Position numbers and translations under genes: made by a program. From NCBI GenBank assembly GCA_946811185.2, contig OX328112.1, forward strand, positions 15,109,215 through 15,173,214: a DNA stretch of 64,000 nucleotides. Direction: 5' to 3'. This document shows, in pieces, positions 32,011 to 41,804 of this stretch (positions within the stretch are counted from its first letter, which is position 1; every line of letters starts with the position of its first letter). The notes beneath the pieces are model-generated. The model saw only the letters and a program-made list of their open reading frames with translations. It was not told where the DNA came from and did no database searches. Source of the DNA: Hippopus hippopus (taxonomy: Eukaryota; Mollusca; Bivalvia; Cardiida; Cardiidae).

Positions 32011-32500
32011 AAAAACAGTCTTTTTTAGTAAGAATCAGATTATTCTTCTTTTGTCCAAATAGACTGTAATCGGAGAGAGAGGGTCCTCAAACCTTTCTAT
32101 TTCTAACACTGCAATGTTTCAAGTAATGCTTTTGATTTCACTTTTTAGTACTCTTTATTTTTGGGCATGTATGGACTGTAATGGACACCTTTGTTTGTTT
32201 GACCAAGCCCATGGGTCAGCTGGCACCTTTTGATTACATTTAAAGACTTGAAGAGCTTAGTTTCTGCCATGAATAATACCTTGTTTGGTATAATTTAATG
32301 GTCATGAAAATCTCCTGTATCATATGAACTTGTATACATTGATAAAATGGATAGAAATTATGAAAAATTTATGAAAATCACACCAGTCTTATTCCTGAAC
32401 TTTACAGTACTGAGCCCAACTTTCTATACTATTTGTTGGCACGTTGATATACTTTCACCCAGTTGTTTTCTTTTTTCATTTTTCTAAAGACATTTCCTAT
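32011..32500. other. No gene seen
   Basis: AT-rich unique sequence. Confidence 0.4.
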
Positions 32501-32595
32501 AGATTTAGCCACAGTTATTTTGTTGTTTGAAAAATCTTTCACTATGAATGAGTCCAAAAATTTGTTATCTGGTTGTCTGGTAAGGTTTTGAACAA
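32501..32595 (-). mobile_element. piggyBac-like MITE, long-arm fragment
   Basis: agccacagttattttgttg, tgagtccaaaaatttgtta and tggtaaggttttgaac match the end of a minus copy. Confidence 0.5.
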
Positions 32596-32642
32596 GGTTC
32601 TATGTGTTAGACTGAATTACATGAGCCATTGCAAAAAGGGGC

Positions 32643-32871
32643 TTAACTCTTTACTACACGACAAAATTTCAGACTAGTCCAAATTCGAAGCATTTGCAGA
32701 CGACAAACTAAACATGAATCAAAAATTGAAATTTGTTTTGCGAAGGGTAGAAAACATTGTGGGTAAAGGAGAAAATGCTGGTTACCAGCATTTTCTCCTT
32801 TGCCCACAATGTTTTCAAAAGCCATCCCTTTTAGGGTCATTAAAAGTAGGGATTGTGTGGTAAAGAGTTAA
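32643..32871 (+). mobile_element. piggyBac-like MITE, well preserved, 229 bp
   Basis: TTAA on both sides. Core 32750-32817 with one matched change in both stems: gggtaaagg on the left and cctttgccc on the right. Confidence 0.87.
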
Positions 32872-32915
32872 TGCATCTCTGTGATCTATTATACCAAGCA
32901 ACTTGTCACATAATC

Positions 32916-33100
32916 ATGGTTCATGAAATCCATTTTGTCGAACAACCACCAGGATATTGAGGTAGAATGGTCATTGGGCATGCAAAAAAATTACAAAAAG
33001 CAAAATGTATTGACTGAGGTCAGACTGCACAGGCTGATATGGGTCAATACTTTTTGCTGATCCATTAAGCCCCCTTTTCACAGAGCATGGCTCATATACT
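32916..33100 (+). repeat. Dispersed hairpin repeat
   Basis: ggttcatgaaatccattttg ... ggtcagactgcacaggctga ... aagcccccttttcacagagc. Same family as 26796-26990. Confidence 0.65.
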
Positions 33101-33234
33101 TGTTTAGAGAGAGTTAATATTAAGATTGATAAAAATTCTGAAAAGTTAAGGAAAGTCTTATCTATCTCGTTTCTTAAACATGACTGTGTGCAACACAAAG
33201 TTATGCCCCTTTTTGCAGATATTTACTATGTTAC

Positions 33235-33515
33235 CCACAAATGGACCCTTTTAAAAACAAATTCTGTCAATTGAGCTTCATTTATTTGGTTGTTAGCAGA
33301 TTCTTTCAATGTAAAGTTAACCACACAATCCCGAGTTTTAAGGACCCACAGACAGGGAGACATTCAAAATTATTGTGGGAAAAGGAGAAAATGCTGGTCA
33401 TCGCAAATGCTTTCAATTTGGACTAAATTAAAATTCTGTCGTTGTTGTTTGTAAATGCTTTTAATATGAAAGTGTGCAAAATTTTTGTTGTCTGGATGTC
33501 TGGTAAAGTTTTAAA
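33235..33515 (-). mobile_element. piggyBac-like MITE fragments, rearranged
   Basis: A long-arm fragment (33260-33316), then a copy from TTAA 33317 with the right stem deleted (aaatgctggtcatcgcaaat), then a second long-arm end (33455-33511). Confidence 0.6.
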
Positions 33516-34170
33516 CAAGGTTGTGTGGGTTAAACTGAACAGGTATTAATTCTTTTATGACCATTTCATTGATAACCAGTATTCATCTTTTTTATTTCAA
33601 TTACACCAGTATTGGTCTTTCTAAAAGGAAAAGCTCTTATAATTTCTATACCACACACACAGAAGTAAGATGATATATAACTTTTGATGTGGTACAATGG
33701 ACAGTGTCAAAAGAAAACCCAAATATTGTACTGCCTGAATTTCTTGGCCAGAATGTCTCTAAATAGTGTAGAACAATGTTTTCTGCCCGTACTCCCCTTA
33801 GTCTCACAGAGCCTGAATCCCCAAAAAATCATAGTACTTCGGAAGACAAAGTTTTTCCAGAATCACTACAAAAACGAGCCGTTCAATAGACCTTCAGGGC
33901 ATATTTCCTGAAGTACAACAATTTTTTCCAGGCGTGCTATTACTACAATATACTATGATTTACTACGCTTTCACCCCGTTTTCTCTCAAAGTACACCAAG
34001 TTTTGGAGCCCAGGTACTACAAAGCATCCAATTCCATACTGACTATCCCAGTTTCCATGTACAAAGGACGATGATTACAACAAATTACGACAAACTATAA
34101 TGACAGTTCAGGATCTACTACGAGTTTCGAATCTTCTCCAAGAATTTGCTTCAGAATTTGAACAAAAGAC
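33516..34170. other. No repeat family recognised; TACTAC-rich
   Basis: From about 33900 the plus strand carries many short tactac and tacta motifs, with gtactac/gtagtac in both orientations continuing to about 34860. No coding exon recognised before the small unit at 34178. Confidence 0.35.
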
Positions 34171-34177
34171 ACACCAC

Positions 34178-34186
34178 TATATAAAT
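34178..34186 (+). promoter_or_regulatory. TATA box of the small transcription unit
   Basis: TATATAAAT lies 49 bp upstream of the ATG at 34235, which would place transcription start near 34210 and give a very short leader. Position and match are good; activity is inferred. Confidence 0.4.
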
Positions 34187-34234
34187 TTTCAATTTCATTT
34201 GAGATAGTCATCCTAAAACTTTTGAAGTAACAAA

Positions 34235-34448
34235 ATGCCAACCACTACTGAAGAAGTCATCATTGCCATCTTGTGCTACATCTTCATCAAAATCAAGAAG
34301 AGGGTACGTGAAGGTCCTTGCTGAATAAAATCTTGTTCGGCAACAGAAGGTAACAGCACAAGAAACAAGGGCAGTGGTGGATGTGTCTTTGGCTTACCAA
34401 AGACAGGAGGCAGAACACTGGACAGTACCATCAGCTGCTGCAGCGTGA
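34235..34448 (+). CDS. Candidate small membrane-protein gene, possible tiny intron
   Basis: Unspliced, ATG 34235 gives 29 residues: MPTTTEE, a hydrophobic stretch VIIAILCYIFI, then KIKKRVREGPC and a stop at 34322. A GTACGT donor after AAG AGG (34303/34304) and an AG acceptor at 34345-34346 would remove 43 bases and join two frames at phase 0. That gives 56 residues: a short N-terminus, one membrane segment, a KIKKR basic turn and a soluble tail (KVTAQETRAVVDVS ... AAAA, stop 34446-34448). A TATA box and an AATAAA lie at suitable distances. A 43-base intron is shorter than usual for animals, so the unspliced form is also possible. No homology recognised. It lies in a MITE-free pocket. Confidence 0.35.
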
Positions 34449-34513
34449 ACTATCCATACATGACCACTAATCATTCATGAACTACTTGCACATGCCATTA
34501 TTTTCAGCTTTTC

Positions 34514-34519
34514 AATAAA
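34514..34519 (+). terminator. AATAAA polyadenylation signal
   Basis: It lies 66 bp after the stop codon at 34448, in the loop of a small hairpin (cttttcaat / attgaaaag, 34508-34531). Confidence 0.4.
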
Positions 34520-34534
34520 ATCATTGAAAAGACT

Positions 34535-35099
34535 GAATAATTTGTAAAATCAGCTTGCCTTTTTATACTCTTCCATAATTCGGGGGTACTTTGTAGTACT
34601 TCGGTATGCTCTGGAATGATTCGAGATGACTTCATAGCAGTTTGTCATTGTTCGGTGTATGTCGGCATACCTAGGGACACAAATTAGGCATCTCAGAGAA
34701 ATTATTGGCAGTACTTCGGTGTGAAGCGGGGGGCAATGCGGTGTGACTCGGAGGGAAATTAGGCCAGTTTCTTATCAAAACAACACCGAATTGGAGTTGA
34801 CTACTACGAAGTACACCTAAAAACTACGACATAGTACAAAGAACTATGAAGTACACTGAAACACGCCAATTTTTTATCTATTCGACTCGACCTTTGAATT
34901 CGGGAAAAAAATTGGCACATGTTGAAATTTCTCTCCTGAAGTATTTTTGAGCCAGAATTGAGACCAATTTGATTCATGAATCACAACGAATCTCACAAAG
35001 CTAGCCGAATTCACCTCGAATTTGAAAATTACAAATTTGGGATCGATTCGGGGTCTATGAGACCAAGGGGTTACAAAGAAAAATTTCATGCTTTTAACA
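34535..35099. other. No gene recognised; GTAGTAC/CTTCGG motifs
   Basis: Motifs such as gtactttgtagtacttcgg and actacgaagtacac continue the pattern seen upstream of the small unit. No long inverted or direct repeat could be followed. Confidence 0.35.
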
Positions 35100-35175
35100 C
35101 ATTAAAAAATTTTGTCATCTGCAAATGCTTTTAATTTAGAAAACTCTGGAATTTTGTCATTTGGTAAAGGGTTAA
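35100..35175 (-). mobile_element. piggyBac-like MITE, long-arm fragment
   Basis: aaattttgtcatctgcaaat ... gtcatttggtaaagggTTAA. Confidence 0.65.
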
Positions 35176-35196
35176 ATGCATAAATTACATAATTCT

Positions 35197-35429
35197 TTAA
35201 TTCTTTACCAGGCCACAAAATTCAGGACTTGTCCAAATCCAAAGCAGCTGCAGACTACAAACCAAATAGGATTCAATTACATGAACTGTATTTGAAGGGT
35301 AGAAAACATTGTGGGAAAAGGACAAAATGCTGGCTATCAGCATTTTCTTCTTTGCCTACAATGCTTTCAAAAGTCTCCTCCCTCAAGTTTGTTACAGGGA
35401 AAAGTCCGGACTGTTTTATAAAGGGTTCA
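35197..35429 (+). mobile_element. piggyBac-like MITE
   Basis: TTAA at 35197, TTCA at 35426. Core centre ggctatcagc; right stem mutated (ctttgcctacaatgc). Confidence 0.78.
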
Positions 35430-35536
35430 GTCTGGTGACTCTAAACATGAAAATGCACTGTTTGATGTTCTGTTACAAATTTTTTGTTTCGTGCGAGTCC
35501 ACTTCATTGAATTGTAACAGTGACTCTTGTAGCTAT

Positions 35537-35662
35537 AATAACAGGTTGCCATGCAGGCCTGTCTGGCCCATAAAGCGCTGGGCTACTGACTGAACTTAGT
35601 TCCTCCTGTAACAAATCTGTATCAGACGACTTATACCCTTCACCAAACAACAAAAATATAGA
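35537..35662 (+). repeat. Duplicated segment, copy 1
   Basis: ataacaggttgccatgcagg ... gtctgg ... atcagacgact ... cttcaccaaa recurs at 36032-36109 with a 45-bp length difference. It includes the start of a MITE, so the two were copied together. Confidence 0.6.
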
Positions 35663-35855
35663 TCTAGACTTGTTCAACCGAAAATGTTTGAAGACAACAA
35701 TTTAAATCCTGGAATTTGTTTTTGAAAGGGTAGAAAACACTCTGGGAAAAGGAGAAAATGCTGGTTACCAGCATTTTCTCCTTTTCCCACAATGTTTTTG
35801 AAAGCCTTTTTCCATCAAGATCATTAACAGTTGGGATTGTGTGGTAAGGGGTTAA
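35632..35855 (+). mobile_element. piggyBac-like MITE
   Basis: TATA at 35632, TTAA at 35852 shared with the next copy. Core 35733-35800, central GGTTACC. Confidence 0.8.
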
Positions 35856-36030
35856 CCCTTGACTGAAAAGTCCCAGGTTTTAATGACCCTGGGGAGATAG
35901 GCTTTTGAAAACAATATGGAAAAAGGAGAAAATGCTCATTATCAGCATTTTCGTCTTTTCCCACAATGCTTTCTACACCTTCAAAGACAATTTCATGATC
36001 TGAGACAAATTTAACATGGGTCTGCAAATG
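35852..36030 (-). mobile_element. piggyBac-like MITE, 3' truncated
   Basis: Starts at the shared TTAA; the long arm breaks off at tctgcaaatg, where the duplicated segment begins. Confidence 0.75.
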
Positions 36031-36031
36031 T

Positions 36032-36109
36032 TAATAACAGGTTGCCATGCAGGTCTGTCTGACCCACTGCATCAGATGACTTTAAGCCTTCACCAAATAA
36101 ACAAAGGTT
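36032..36109 (+). repeat. Duplicated segment, copy 2
   Basis: Counterpart of 35537-35662; it runs into the end of another MITE. Confidence 0.6.
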
Positions 36110-36262
36110 TTAATGACCTTTGGGAGATAGGCTGACAAACAGCATTTTCTCCTTTTCCCTCAATATTTTAACAATTACTCTGTCAAAGATAAATTCCATG
36201 ATTTGAGACTTTGACCTGACATATGCAAATGCTTTCAATTTGGAGAAGACATTGTGACTAAA
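36085..36262 (-). mobile_element. piggyBac-like MITE, decayed
   Basis: agccttcaccaaataaacaa, short arm, right stem only (acagcattttctccttttcc), long arm to tttcaatttggagaa. Confidence 0.6.
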
Positions 36263-36289
36263 GGAATGTTGCTTGTTGCGAGGCCCTGG

Positions 36290-36550
36290 CAGGTACTTTT
36301 TAGACTGAGATGAAGACCAGGCTGTACAGCACATGCAATCTATCTGATTTTTCCAAAGCCTATTACTGGTTGCCATGGGCTCAATCTTCACCCAAAGCAC
36401 TGGGTTTCTTGTGGGTGCGTCCTTTGGGGGAGACATTTCAGACCCAAAACTTAGTGCTGGTGAAACGTAGGAATATGTGAATGAGTAAACTGTCATCACT
36501 GAAATAATGTTGAAAGCAGTAAAACACATCATGCAATCAATCAGCAAAGA
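36290..36550 (+). mobile_element. SINE family 1 fragment
   Basis: Clear 3' part, actgaaataatgttgaaagc ... aaaacacatcatgcaatcaatc. The head is unrecognisable. Confidence 0.55.
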
Positions 36551-37189
36551 GTTTTGACCACTGTCAACCTTCGCTGAGTGCGTAGGCTAGGATGGGTCGA
36601 TATTTTTGCAGGTGCATTTAGCCCTCTTTTCACATTGCATGGTTCAAATGGTATTGTGACTTCAACACTTGGTAGATAAATCAGTAAGAGGATCATCAAA
36701 GAACACCCATAAATTTTACGAAGAGCTATTATAGCGAGGTATCAAAATGTATTTTTTGAATAAACATGGTGAAATGAAATATGATCACTGACCAGCACCA
36801 CTGAATGGACATAAATGACCATTCACACTGGACCACAACAAAGGTTCATGAGTGGTCAGATTTATCAAAAGTTAACATCAAATCTTTTCATAGGATTTCA
36901 GATTTGTGAAGCATGAAATTTTCTCTGGATCAAATTTTTATAGCTATTTACCCACAAGACAGGGGTCAAATTTCCTTTCATGGGGCAGAAATATGTCTCT
37001 TTTAACTGATTTATGGATAGTGTCTGTCAATAGGAATAGACACTAGAAAATGATATGGAAATGATAAGTATATAATGCTGGCAAAGTTGTACCTACCCTT
37101 TTCTTGACGCTTTTATGTTCATCATGTTTTAGATTGAAAAGAATTACCCTAATATCTGTTTGAAGCTTGTAACCCAATATGAAATTATC
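36551..37189. other. No gene; fragment of the dispersed hairpin repeat
   Basis: 36551-36655 is a degraded right part of the repeat at 26796 (gggtcgatatttttgcagg, cctcttttcacattgcatgg). The rest is unassigned. Confidence 0.4.
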
Positions 37190-37390
37190 AAAATTTGTAA
37201 CGACCCTGGGAAAGACAGGTTTTGGAAACATTGTTGAAAATAGAGAAAGTGCATTTTCTCCTTTTCCTACAATGTTTTCTACACTTTCAAAGATGGATCA
37301 AATCATTTGAGCAAAACATTTGATTTATCTACAAAGTTTAAGCTTTTAATGAAGATATGTCTGAAATGCCTGTGATAAAGAGTCGAGATG
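37190..37390 (-). mobile_element. piggyBac-like MITE, 5' truncated, shortened core
   Basis: gtaacgaccctgggaaagac, hairpin reduced to gagaaagtgcattttctcc, long arm, end gataaagagTCGA. Confidence 0.65.
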
Positions 37391-37705
37391 CTTATCCAGG
37401 CACTATGAAGAAGAATCAGATGGGACAGATTTGCTGTCTTATTTGTTCATGATATTGTCGGCAAGATAAGTGGACATTTTTGTGATTTCGCAAATTTGAA
37501 AATTTCGCAAACTTTGCTGTTCACATATTTTACCACAAGTATACCAGCAACTAACGAGTGTCTTGAATTTGCAAACATTTCTGTATGCAAAATTTCCATA
37601 TTAAGTAATTCGCAAATTTTTCGACCCATGTATATATCCACGAATACATTATATTCTCCAGCAAAAAAAAGCAGCACATACATTTCCTGCTGTTGAAAGA
37701 AGCGC
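37391..37705. other. No gene recognised
   Basis: Overlapping short frames on both strands around 37447-37740, none with a recognisable domain. Confidence 0.35.
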
Positions 37706-37927
37706 TTAAGGTCTATGGCCCGTAACTCATTGGTAAACATCGTCGTTTTCGTAAAGGTTATATGGCCAATCTCGGCAGCTTCCGTCTTTTAATATGAGAT
37801 TCAGGGGCCGTATACTCACTAACTCATCGGTAAATATCGTGTAACGTCGACATTTTCGTAAAGGCTATTAGGCCAATCTCGGCAGGTTTCATATTTTAAT
37901 ACGAGAGTTAGGGGCCATAGACCTTAA
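37706..37927. mobile_element. TTAA 'aaggtctatggcccc' element, tandem dimer
   Basis: TTAA on both sides; outer ends aggtctatggcccgtaactc and gagttaggggccatagacc. The interior holds two copies of gttttcgtaaagg...atctcggcag separated by a decayed internal end (gattcaggggccgtatactc). Confidence 0.75.
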
Positions 37928-37969
37928 TGTCTCAATGCTGTAGAGAAAAGGCAGCTGGTCTGTCTCTCT

Positions 37970-39095
37970 GATTTCCCGGGATCCTGGCACTTGGTTCCTA
38001 GGTACTTGGTCCATCTCAATGAGTTCCTAGGGTGTGGAACTTGGTGTGTCTTAATAATTTCTTTTGGTCCTTGGACATTTCATTGATATTCTTGAGTCAT
38101 AGGCAGTTGGTTCGTGTCTTGATTTCCTTGGGGTTTTGGCTCGCGGTCGATCAAATGGAATTCCTAGAAACGTAGACCCTAGGTCCACCTTATTGATTTT
38201 GTTTGTTGTTTGGCACTTTGATTGTCTGACTGATTTCCTTGGGTGCTTGGTGCTTGGACAGTTTTATTGATTTCCTGGGATGCCAGGTACTTTGTGTCAT
38301 TGATTTCCTTTGATCCAAGGTAATTGGTCTGTTCACTGATTTCCTGGGGTCCAAGGTACTTGGTCTGTGTCATTGATTCGTGGGGTCCCAGGTACTTGGT
38401 CTGTGGCATTGATTCCTGGGATCCAAGGTACTTGGTCTGTGTCATTGATTTTCCGAATTCCAAGGCACTGAGTCTGTTTCTTAGTATCCTTAGCTTCTAG
38501 GTGCTTGGTGTTTTTCATTAACTTCTTGGGTTTCTTCTTGGTTCGTCTCATTGACTTCCTTGGGTTCTAGGTATTTGGTCTATATCATGTATTTCTTTTG
38601 GTCTTAGTTACTTGGTCTGTCTCAATGATTTCTAGGGACTCTAGGCACCTGGCCTGTTTTATTAATTTTATTTGGTCTCAGGCACTTGGTCAAATTCATT
38701 GATTTCCCAGGTTACTAGGAACTTGGTCTGTGTCATTAATTTCCTGGAGTCCTACATGTAGGTACTTGGTCTGTGTCATCGATTTCTGGGGTCCTTGGCA
38801 CTCAGTCCCTCTCATTGATTTCCTGTGTTCCTAGGCACTTGGTTCATTTCATTGATTTTCTAGGATCCTTGTTATATGTTCTTGATTTGTCTCATTGATT
38901 CCTGGGGTCCTGGCACTTGGTCTATCTCATTGATTTTCTGGGATCCAAGGCATTTGGTCTGTCCAAATGATTTCCTGGGGCCCATGCACCTTGTCTGTCT
39001 CGTTGATTTTCTTTTGTTTTGGGCACTTGGACTGTATCATTGATTTCTTGGGTTCCTAGGTACTTGGTCTGTCTCATTGAATTCCTTGGTCTACG
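37970..39095. repeat. Minisatellite, 36-37-bp units
   Basis: About 30 head-to-tail units of ggtacttggtctgtgtcatt followed by gatttcctggggtccca. The middle (38340-38450) has nearly identical 36-bp units; both edges are more degenerate. Minus-strand frames read as a 12-residue repeat (QTKYLGSQESMT-like) and break wherever a unit is 37 bp, so I do not take them as protein-coding. Confidence 0.85.
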
Positions 39096-39125
39096 CCCTC
39101 AGTCACTTTAGATGAACCTTGTGAA

Positions 39126-39485
39126 TTAAAGTCCCAGTAGCACTAAAAAATGAATAATGCTAATCTTAAAATGCATCTAAGTGTGAATCATACCATTTAA
39201 AAGTATGGAACTTATCGTGAAGATGACTATCTGTTCTTATATAGTCAGTCTAAGTGTTAGTTGCTGGCAGGAAAGTGAATTTTATAACTAGATAAAAAGT
39301 AAAAAGATAAAACTAGGTGGCAACTTTTGACCTAGATTTAAAATTCATTGTCCAGCCTGTGAATAACGCTTGCAAATCATATAACAGGTTGTCGTCATCA
39401 CAATAATTTCTATACTTTTAAATGGTATGATTAAAATGCATTTACCACCCCCTTTGTTTACTTTTGGCTATTATTGGGTCTTTAA
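39126..39485 (+). mobile_element. TTAA 'agtaacaa' element, near complete
   Basis: TTAA at 39126 and 39482. Inverted long ends: the left cttaaaatgcatctaagtgt ... ccatttaaaagtatgg block mirrors ctatacttttaaatggtatg ... aaaatgcatt on the right. Interior as in 50801-51137. Confidence 0.7.
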
Positions 39486-39528
39486 TGATGTGAAGCTCAA
39501 TGTCATAGTGAGGTTACAGTGATAATAT

Positions 39529-39757
39529 TTAATTCTTTACCAAATGACAAAATTTTGGACATATTCAAATCAAAACCATATGCAGAGGACTAGTGAAATA
39601 TAGCTAAAATAAAGGAGATTGTCTCTGAAAACGTAGAAAACATTGTGTGAAAAGGAGAAAATGCTGGTTACCAGGATTTTACCCTTTTCCCACATTGTTT
39701 TCAAAAGCCTTATTCCTCAGGGTCATTTGAACTCGAGTTTATGTGGTAAAGGGTCAA
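39529..39757 (+). mobile_element. piggyBac-like MITE, 229 bp
   Basis: TTAA at 39529, TCAA at 39754. The right stem differs from the left at several positions (caggattttacccttttcc). Confidence 0.8.
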
Positions 39758-39840
39758 GTCAACTAAGATGATCCCATTGGATTCTTAGTCAGAAGGTTAA
39801 GGTCATATTGAGGCAATACTTTGTTTTATTTTAGATGTGC

Positions 39841-39913
39841 ATTGATTTCCTTCATTAAAATATTATTCAATTAAAAATGGTCCATTTTTAATTGAATAAT
39901 ATTTTAATGTCTA
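39841..39913. repeat. Perfect palindrome between 13-bp direct repeats
   Basis: 39853-39880 is the exact reverse complement of 39882-39909 with a single central T. attttagatgtgc occurs at 39828-39840 and again at 39914-39926, like a target duplication around a 73-bp insert. Confidence 0.7.
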
Positions 39914-39969
39914 ATTTTAGATGTGCCTCATTTTTCCAAATGACACTCTAAGGAGAGACATTGGAAGGA

Positions 39970-40055
39970 AATATTACATGATAAAAACATTGAGGAAGGT
40001 GCATTTACTTGTCAACACTACTAGCACCTTTATCCTCAATGTTTTCAAGAAAAAG
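39970..40055. mobile_element. MITE relative, divergent hairpin
   Basis: aaaacattgaggaaggtgc and gcacctttatcctcaatgtttt pair around a loop. Stem ends match the main family but the middle does not. Confidence 0.5.
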
Positions 40056-40258
40056 ATGTCTTCTGCAGTGCATATTTGTCTTGTACAGGTAGGCCTAGTT
40101 CAAAAAAGGAACACAGAAGGACACAAGGATAAATGACATACTACAATTAAATTGCCATTCATTATTCCTAGATGTGGTTAGGGTTTTTTTTTGTGGCAGT
40201 TTGAAGCTTACTTTAACTGTGGGGGATGTGACAGTGTATCAAATTAGGCCAATAACTC

Positions 40259-40613
40259 CGAACCCTTTACCACATAATCCCGAAGTTATAACCACCAGGA
40301 GAAAGAAACCTTTCAAAGAAAGTCCCAATCATTTGAGCCATTTTGAATTTGTTGTCTGCAAATGCTTCTTAGGGTCCGTAATCACCAACCATTCTTAAGA
40401 ACGTTCTCAATCTTATTTTCCAAGGTTTTCCAAATTTGATAGTAACACTACTCCTGATTGGCTAAACCAAATGGTTTAGCCAATCAAGAGTTGTGTTACT
40501 TTCAAATGTTGAAAATTCTGGAGAATAAGACAAAGAATGTTCTTAAGAGTGGTTGGTGAATACGGACCCGGAATTTGATAAGTCCTAAATTTTACTGTCT
40601 GGTAAAGAGTTAG
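40259..40613 (-). mobile_element. piggyBac-like MITE with nested hairpin element
   Basis: Left end ccctttaccacataatccc, right end tggtaaagagTTAG. Its own hairpin is deleted; a second element lies at 40371-40568 inside the long arm. Confidence 0.7.
40371..40568. mobile_element. Palindromic 'gggtccgtaatcacc' MITE
   Basis: Inverted ends gggtccgtaatcaccaacca and tggttggtgaatacggaccc. The pairing continues inward (cttaagaacgttct / gaatgttcttaag; gattggctaaacca / tggtttagccaatc) so nearly all 198 bp fold on themselves. A remnant of the right half lies at 51165-51209. Confidence 0.75.
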
Positions 40614-40625
40614 CTGTATTACTGC

Positions 40626-40851
40626 TTAACCCTTTACCAATTTACAAAACTGTAGACTTGTCCAAATTGATAGCATTTGCAGACAACAAAATAAATGTGA
40701 CTCAAAAAGTGAAATTTGTATTTAGAAAGTTAGGAAATATTGTAGGAAAAGGAGAAAATGTTGGAGACCAGCTTTTCCCTTGCCAACATTGTTTTCACAA
40801 GCTTTCTTTCTCAGGATCGTTAAAACTCAGAATTTTGTGGTATAGGGTTAA
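40626..40851 (+). mobile_element. piggyBac-like MITE
   Basis: TTAA on both sides. The right stem is shortened (ccagcttttcccttgcc). Confidence 0.8.
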
Positions 40852-41488
40852 AGGCTTTAAATAGAATGAACAACTTCGCTTTTGTCTGAAAAATCATTTC
40901 TTTTTTCAGCTGGTCAGGTTTTCTCCTAAATAGTGTGAAAATTTTGCTTGTGAACAATCAGCAAATTATTTAAAATTTATTTATTAAAACAAGTATCTCT
41001 TTATTTGCATCAATATGCATCTATGTATAGAAAAGCATTCAACCTTGAAAACTGAATGAAATGGACGTAGTTCTGTCACAAAGTATTCTGAAAAGAAGGC
41101 TTGTTCGTCCAGAAAGTGGTCAGTTTGACTCCATACCACAAATTTTTGCGGCGTGATCTTGATCTACTCTGTCCACAAAAGTTGCCAAACTTATTCTTCA
41201 AGGATTCTTTGGGTTGACTCAGTAATACTGCATGGCTAAACTTTTATTTCAAAAATGGTTGAAATAGTAACAGAGAGGAAGAAAGCAAGAGGGGGTGGAA
41301 GGATAGATCGTTTGACACCCAGCATTGTGTGTCTCTATTTTGTGTGATTAATGAGGTGATAGTGGTTTAAAAGATTATCTGGGTGACAAAGAACTTTGGG
41401 CTTTTAATTTGGGCTTGTGGTTAACCAGCTGTTAGAAACATGGGGAAGTAGATTATAATAATAAAACATCACTTTATCCAAATAACAC
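40852..41488. other. No gene seen
   Basis: AT-rich unique sequence. gcgtgatcttgatctactctgtcc near 41150 belongs to the small palindrome family. Confidence 0.4.
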
Positions 41489-41620
41489 TTAACTCTTTAG
41501 CAGACCACAGAATCGTTCATGTTACAGGCATTGTGCAGATGCTGAAATGGCATTTGTCATTGAAAGGAAAGAAAATATACGAAAAATATTTTCAAAGGCT
41601 TTCCTGAGGTGGTCTCTTAT
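41489..41620 (+). mobile_element. piggyBac-like MITE, internally deleted
   Basis: TTAA, then ctctttagcagaccacagaa, part of the long arm, then part of the short arm; the hairpin is missing. Confidence 0.5.
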
Positions 41621-41804
41621 GGCAGACAGTCTTCTTATCTCAGTTTGATTAATTCTGTCAAAAAAGGAACATGGAATTAAAACAGTGTTCATTTAAAGCA
41701 GTGGCTTGCTTAGCCGGTGGTGTTTGAGATAGGTTTGATTGTTTATCAGTCAAGTCTGCATACTCAGATTGAAATGATCATGAAGCCGTCTGATTCTGTA
41801 TTCT

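Noticed and set aside
36110..36547. 145-codon minus-strand open frame
   Set aside because: Spans a SINE fragment and a piggyBac-like MITE, so it is a chance frame across two repeats.
38179..38551. Minus-strand frames with QTKYLGSQE repeats
   Set aside because: Products of the 36-bp minisatellite; neighbouring 37-bp units break the frame.
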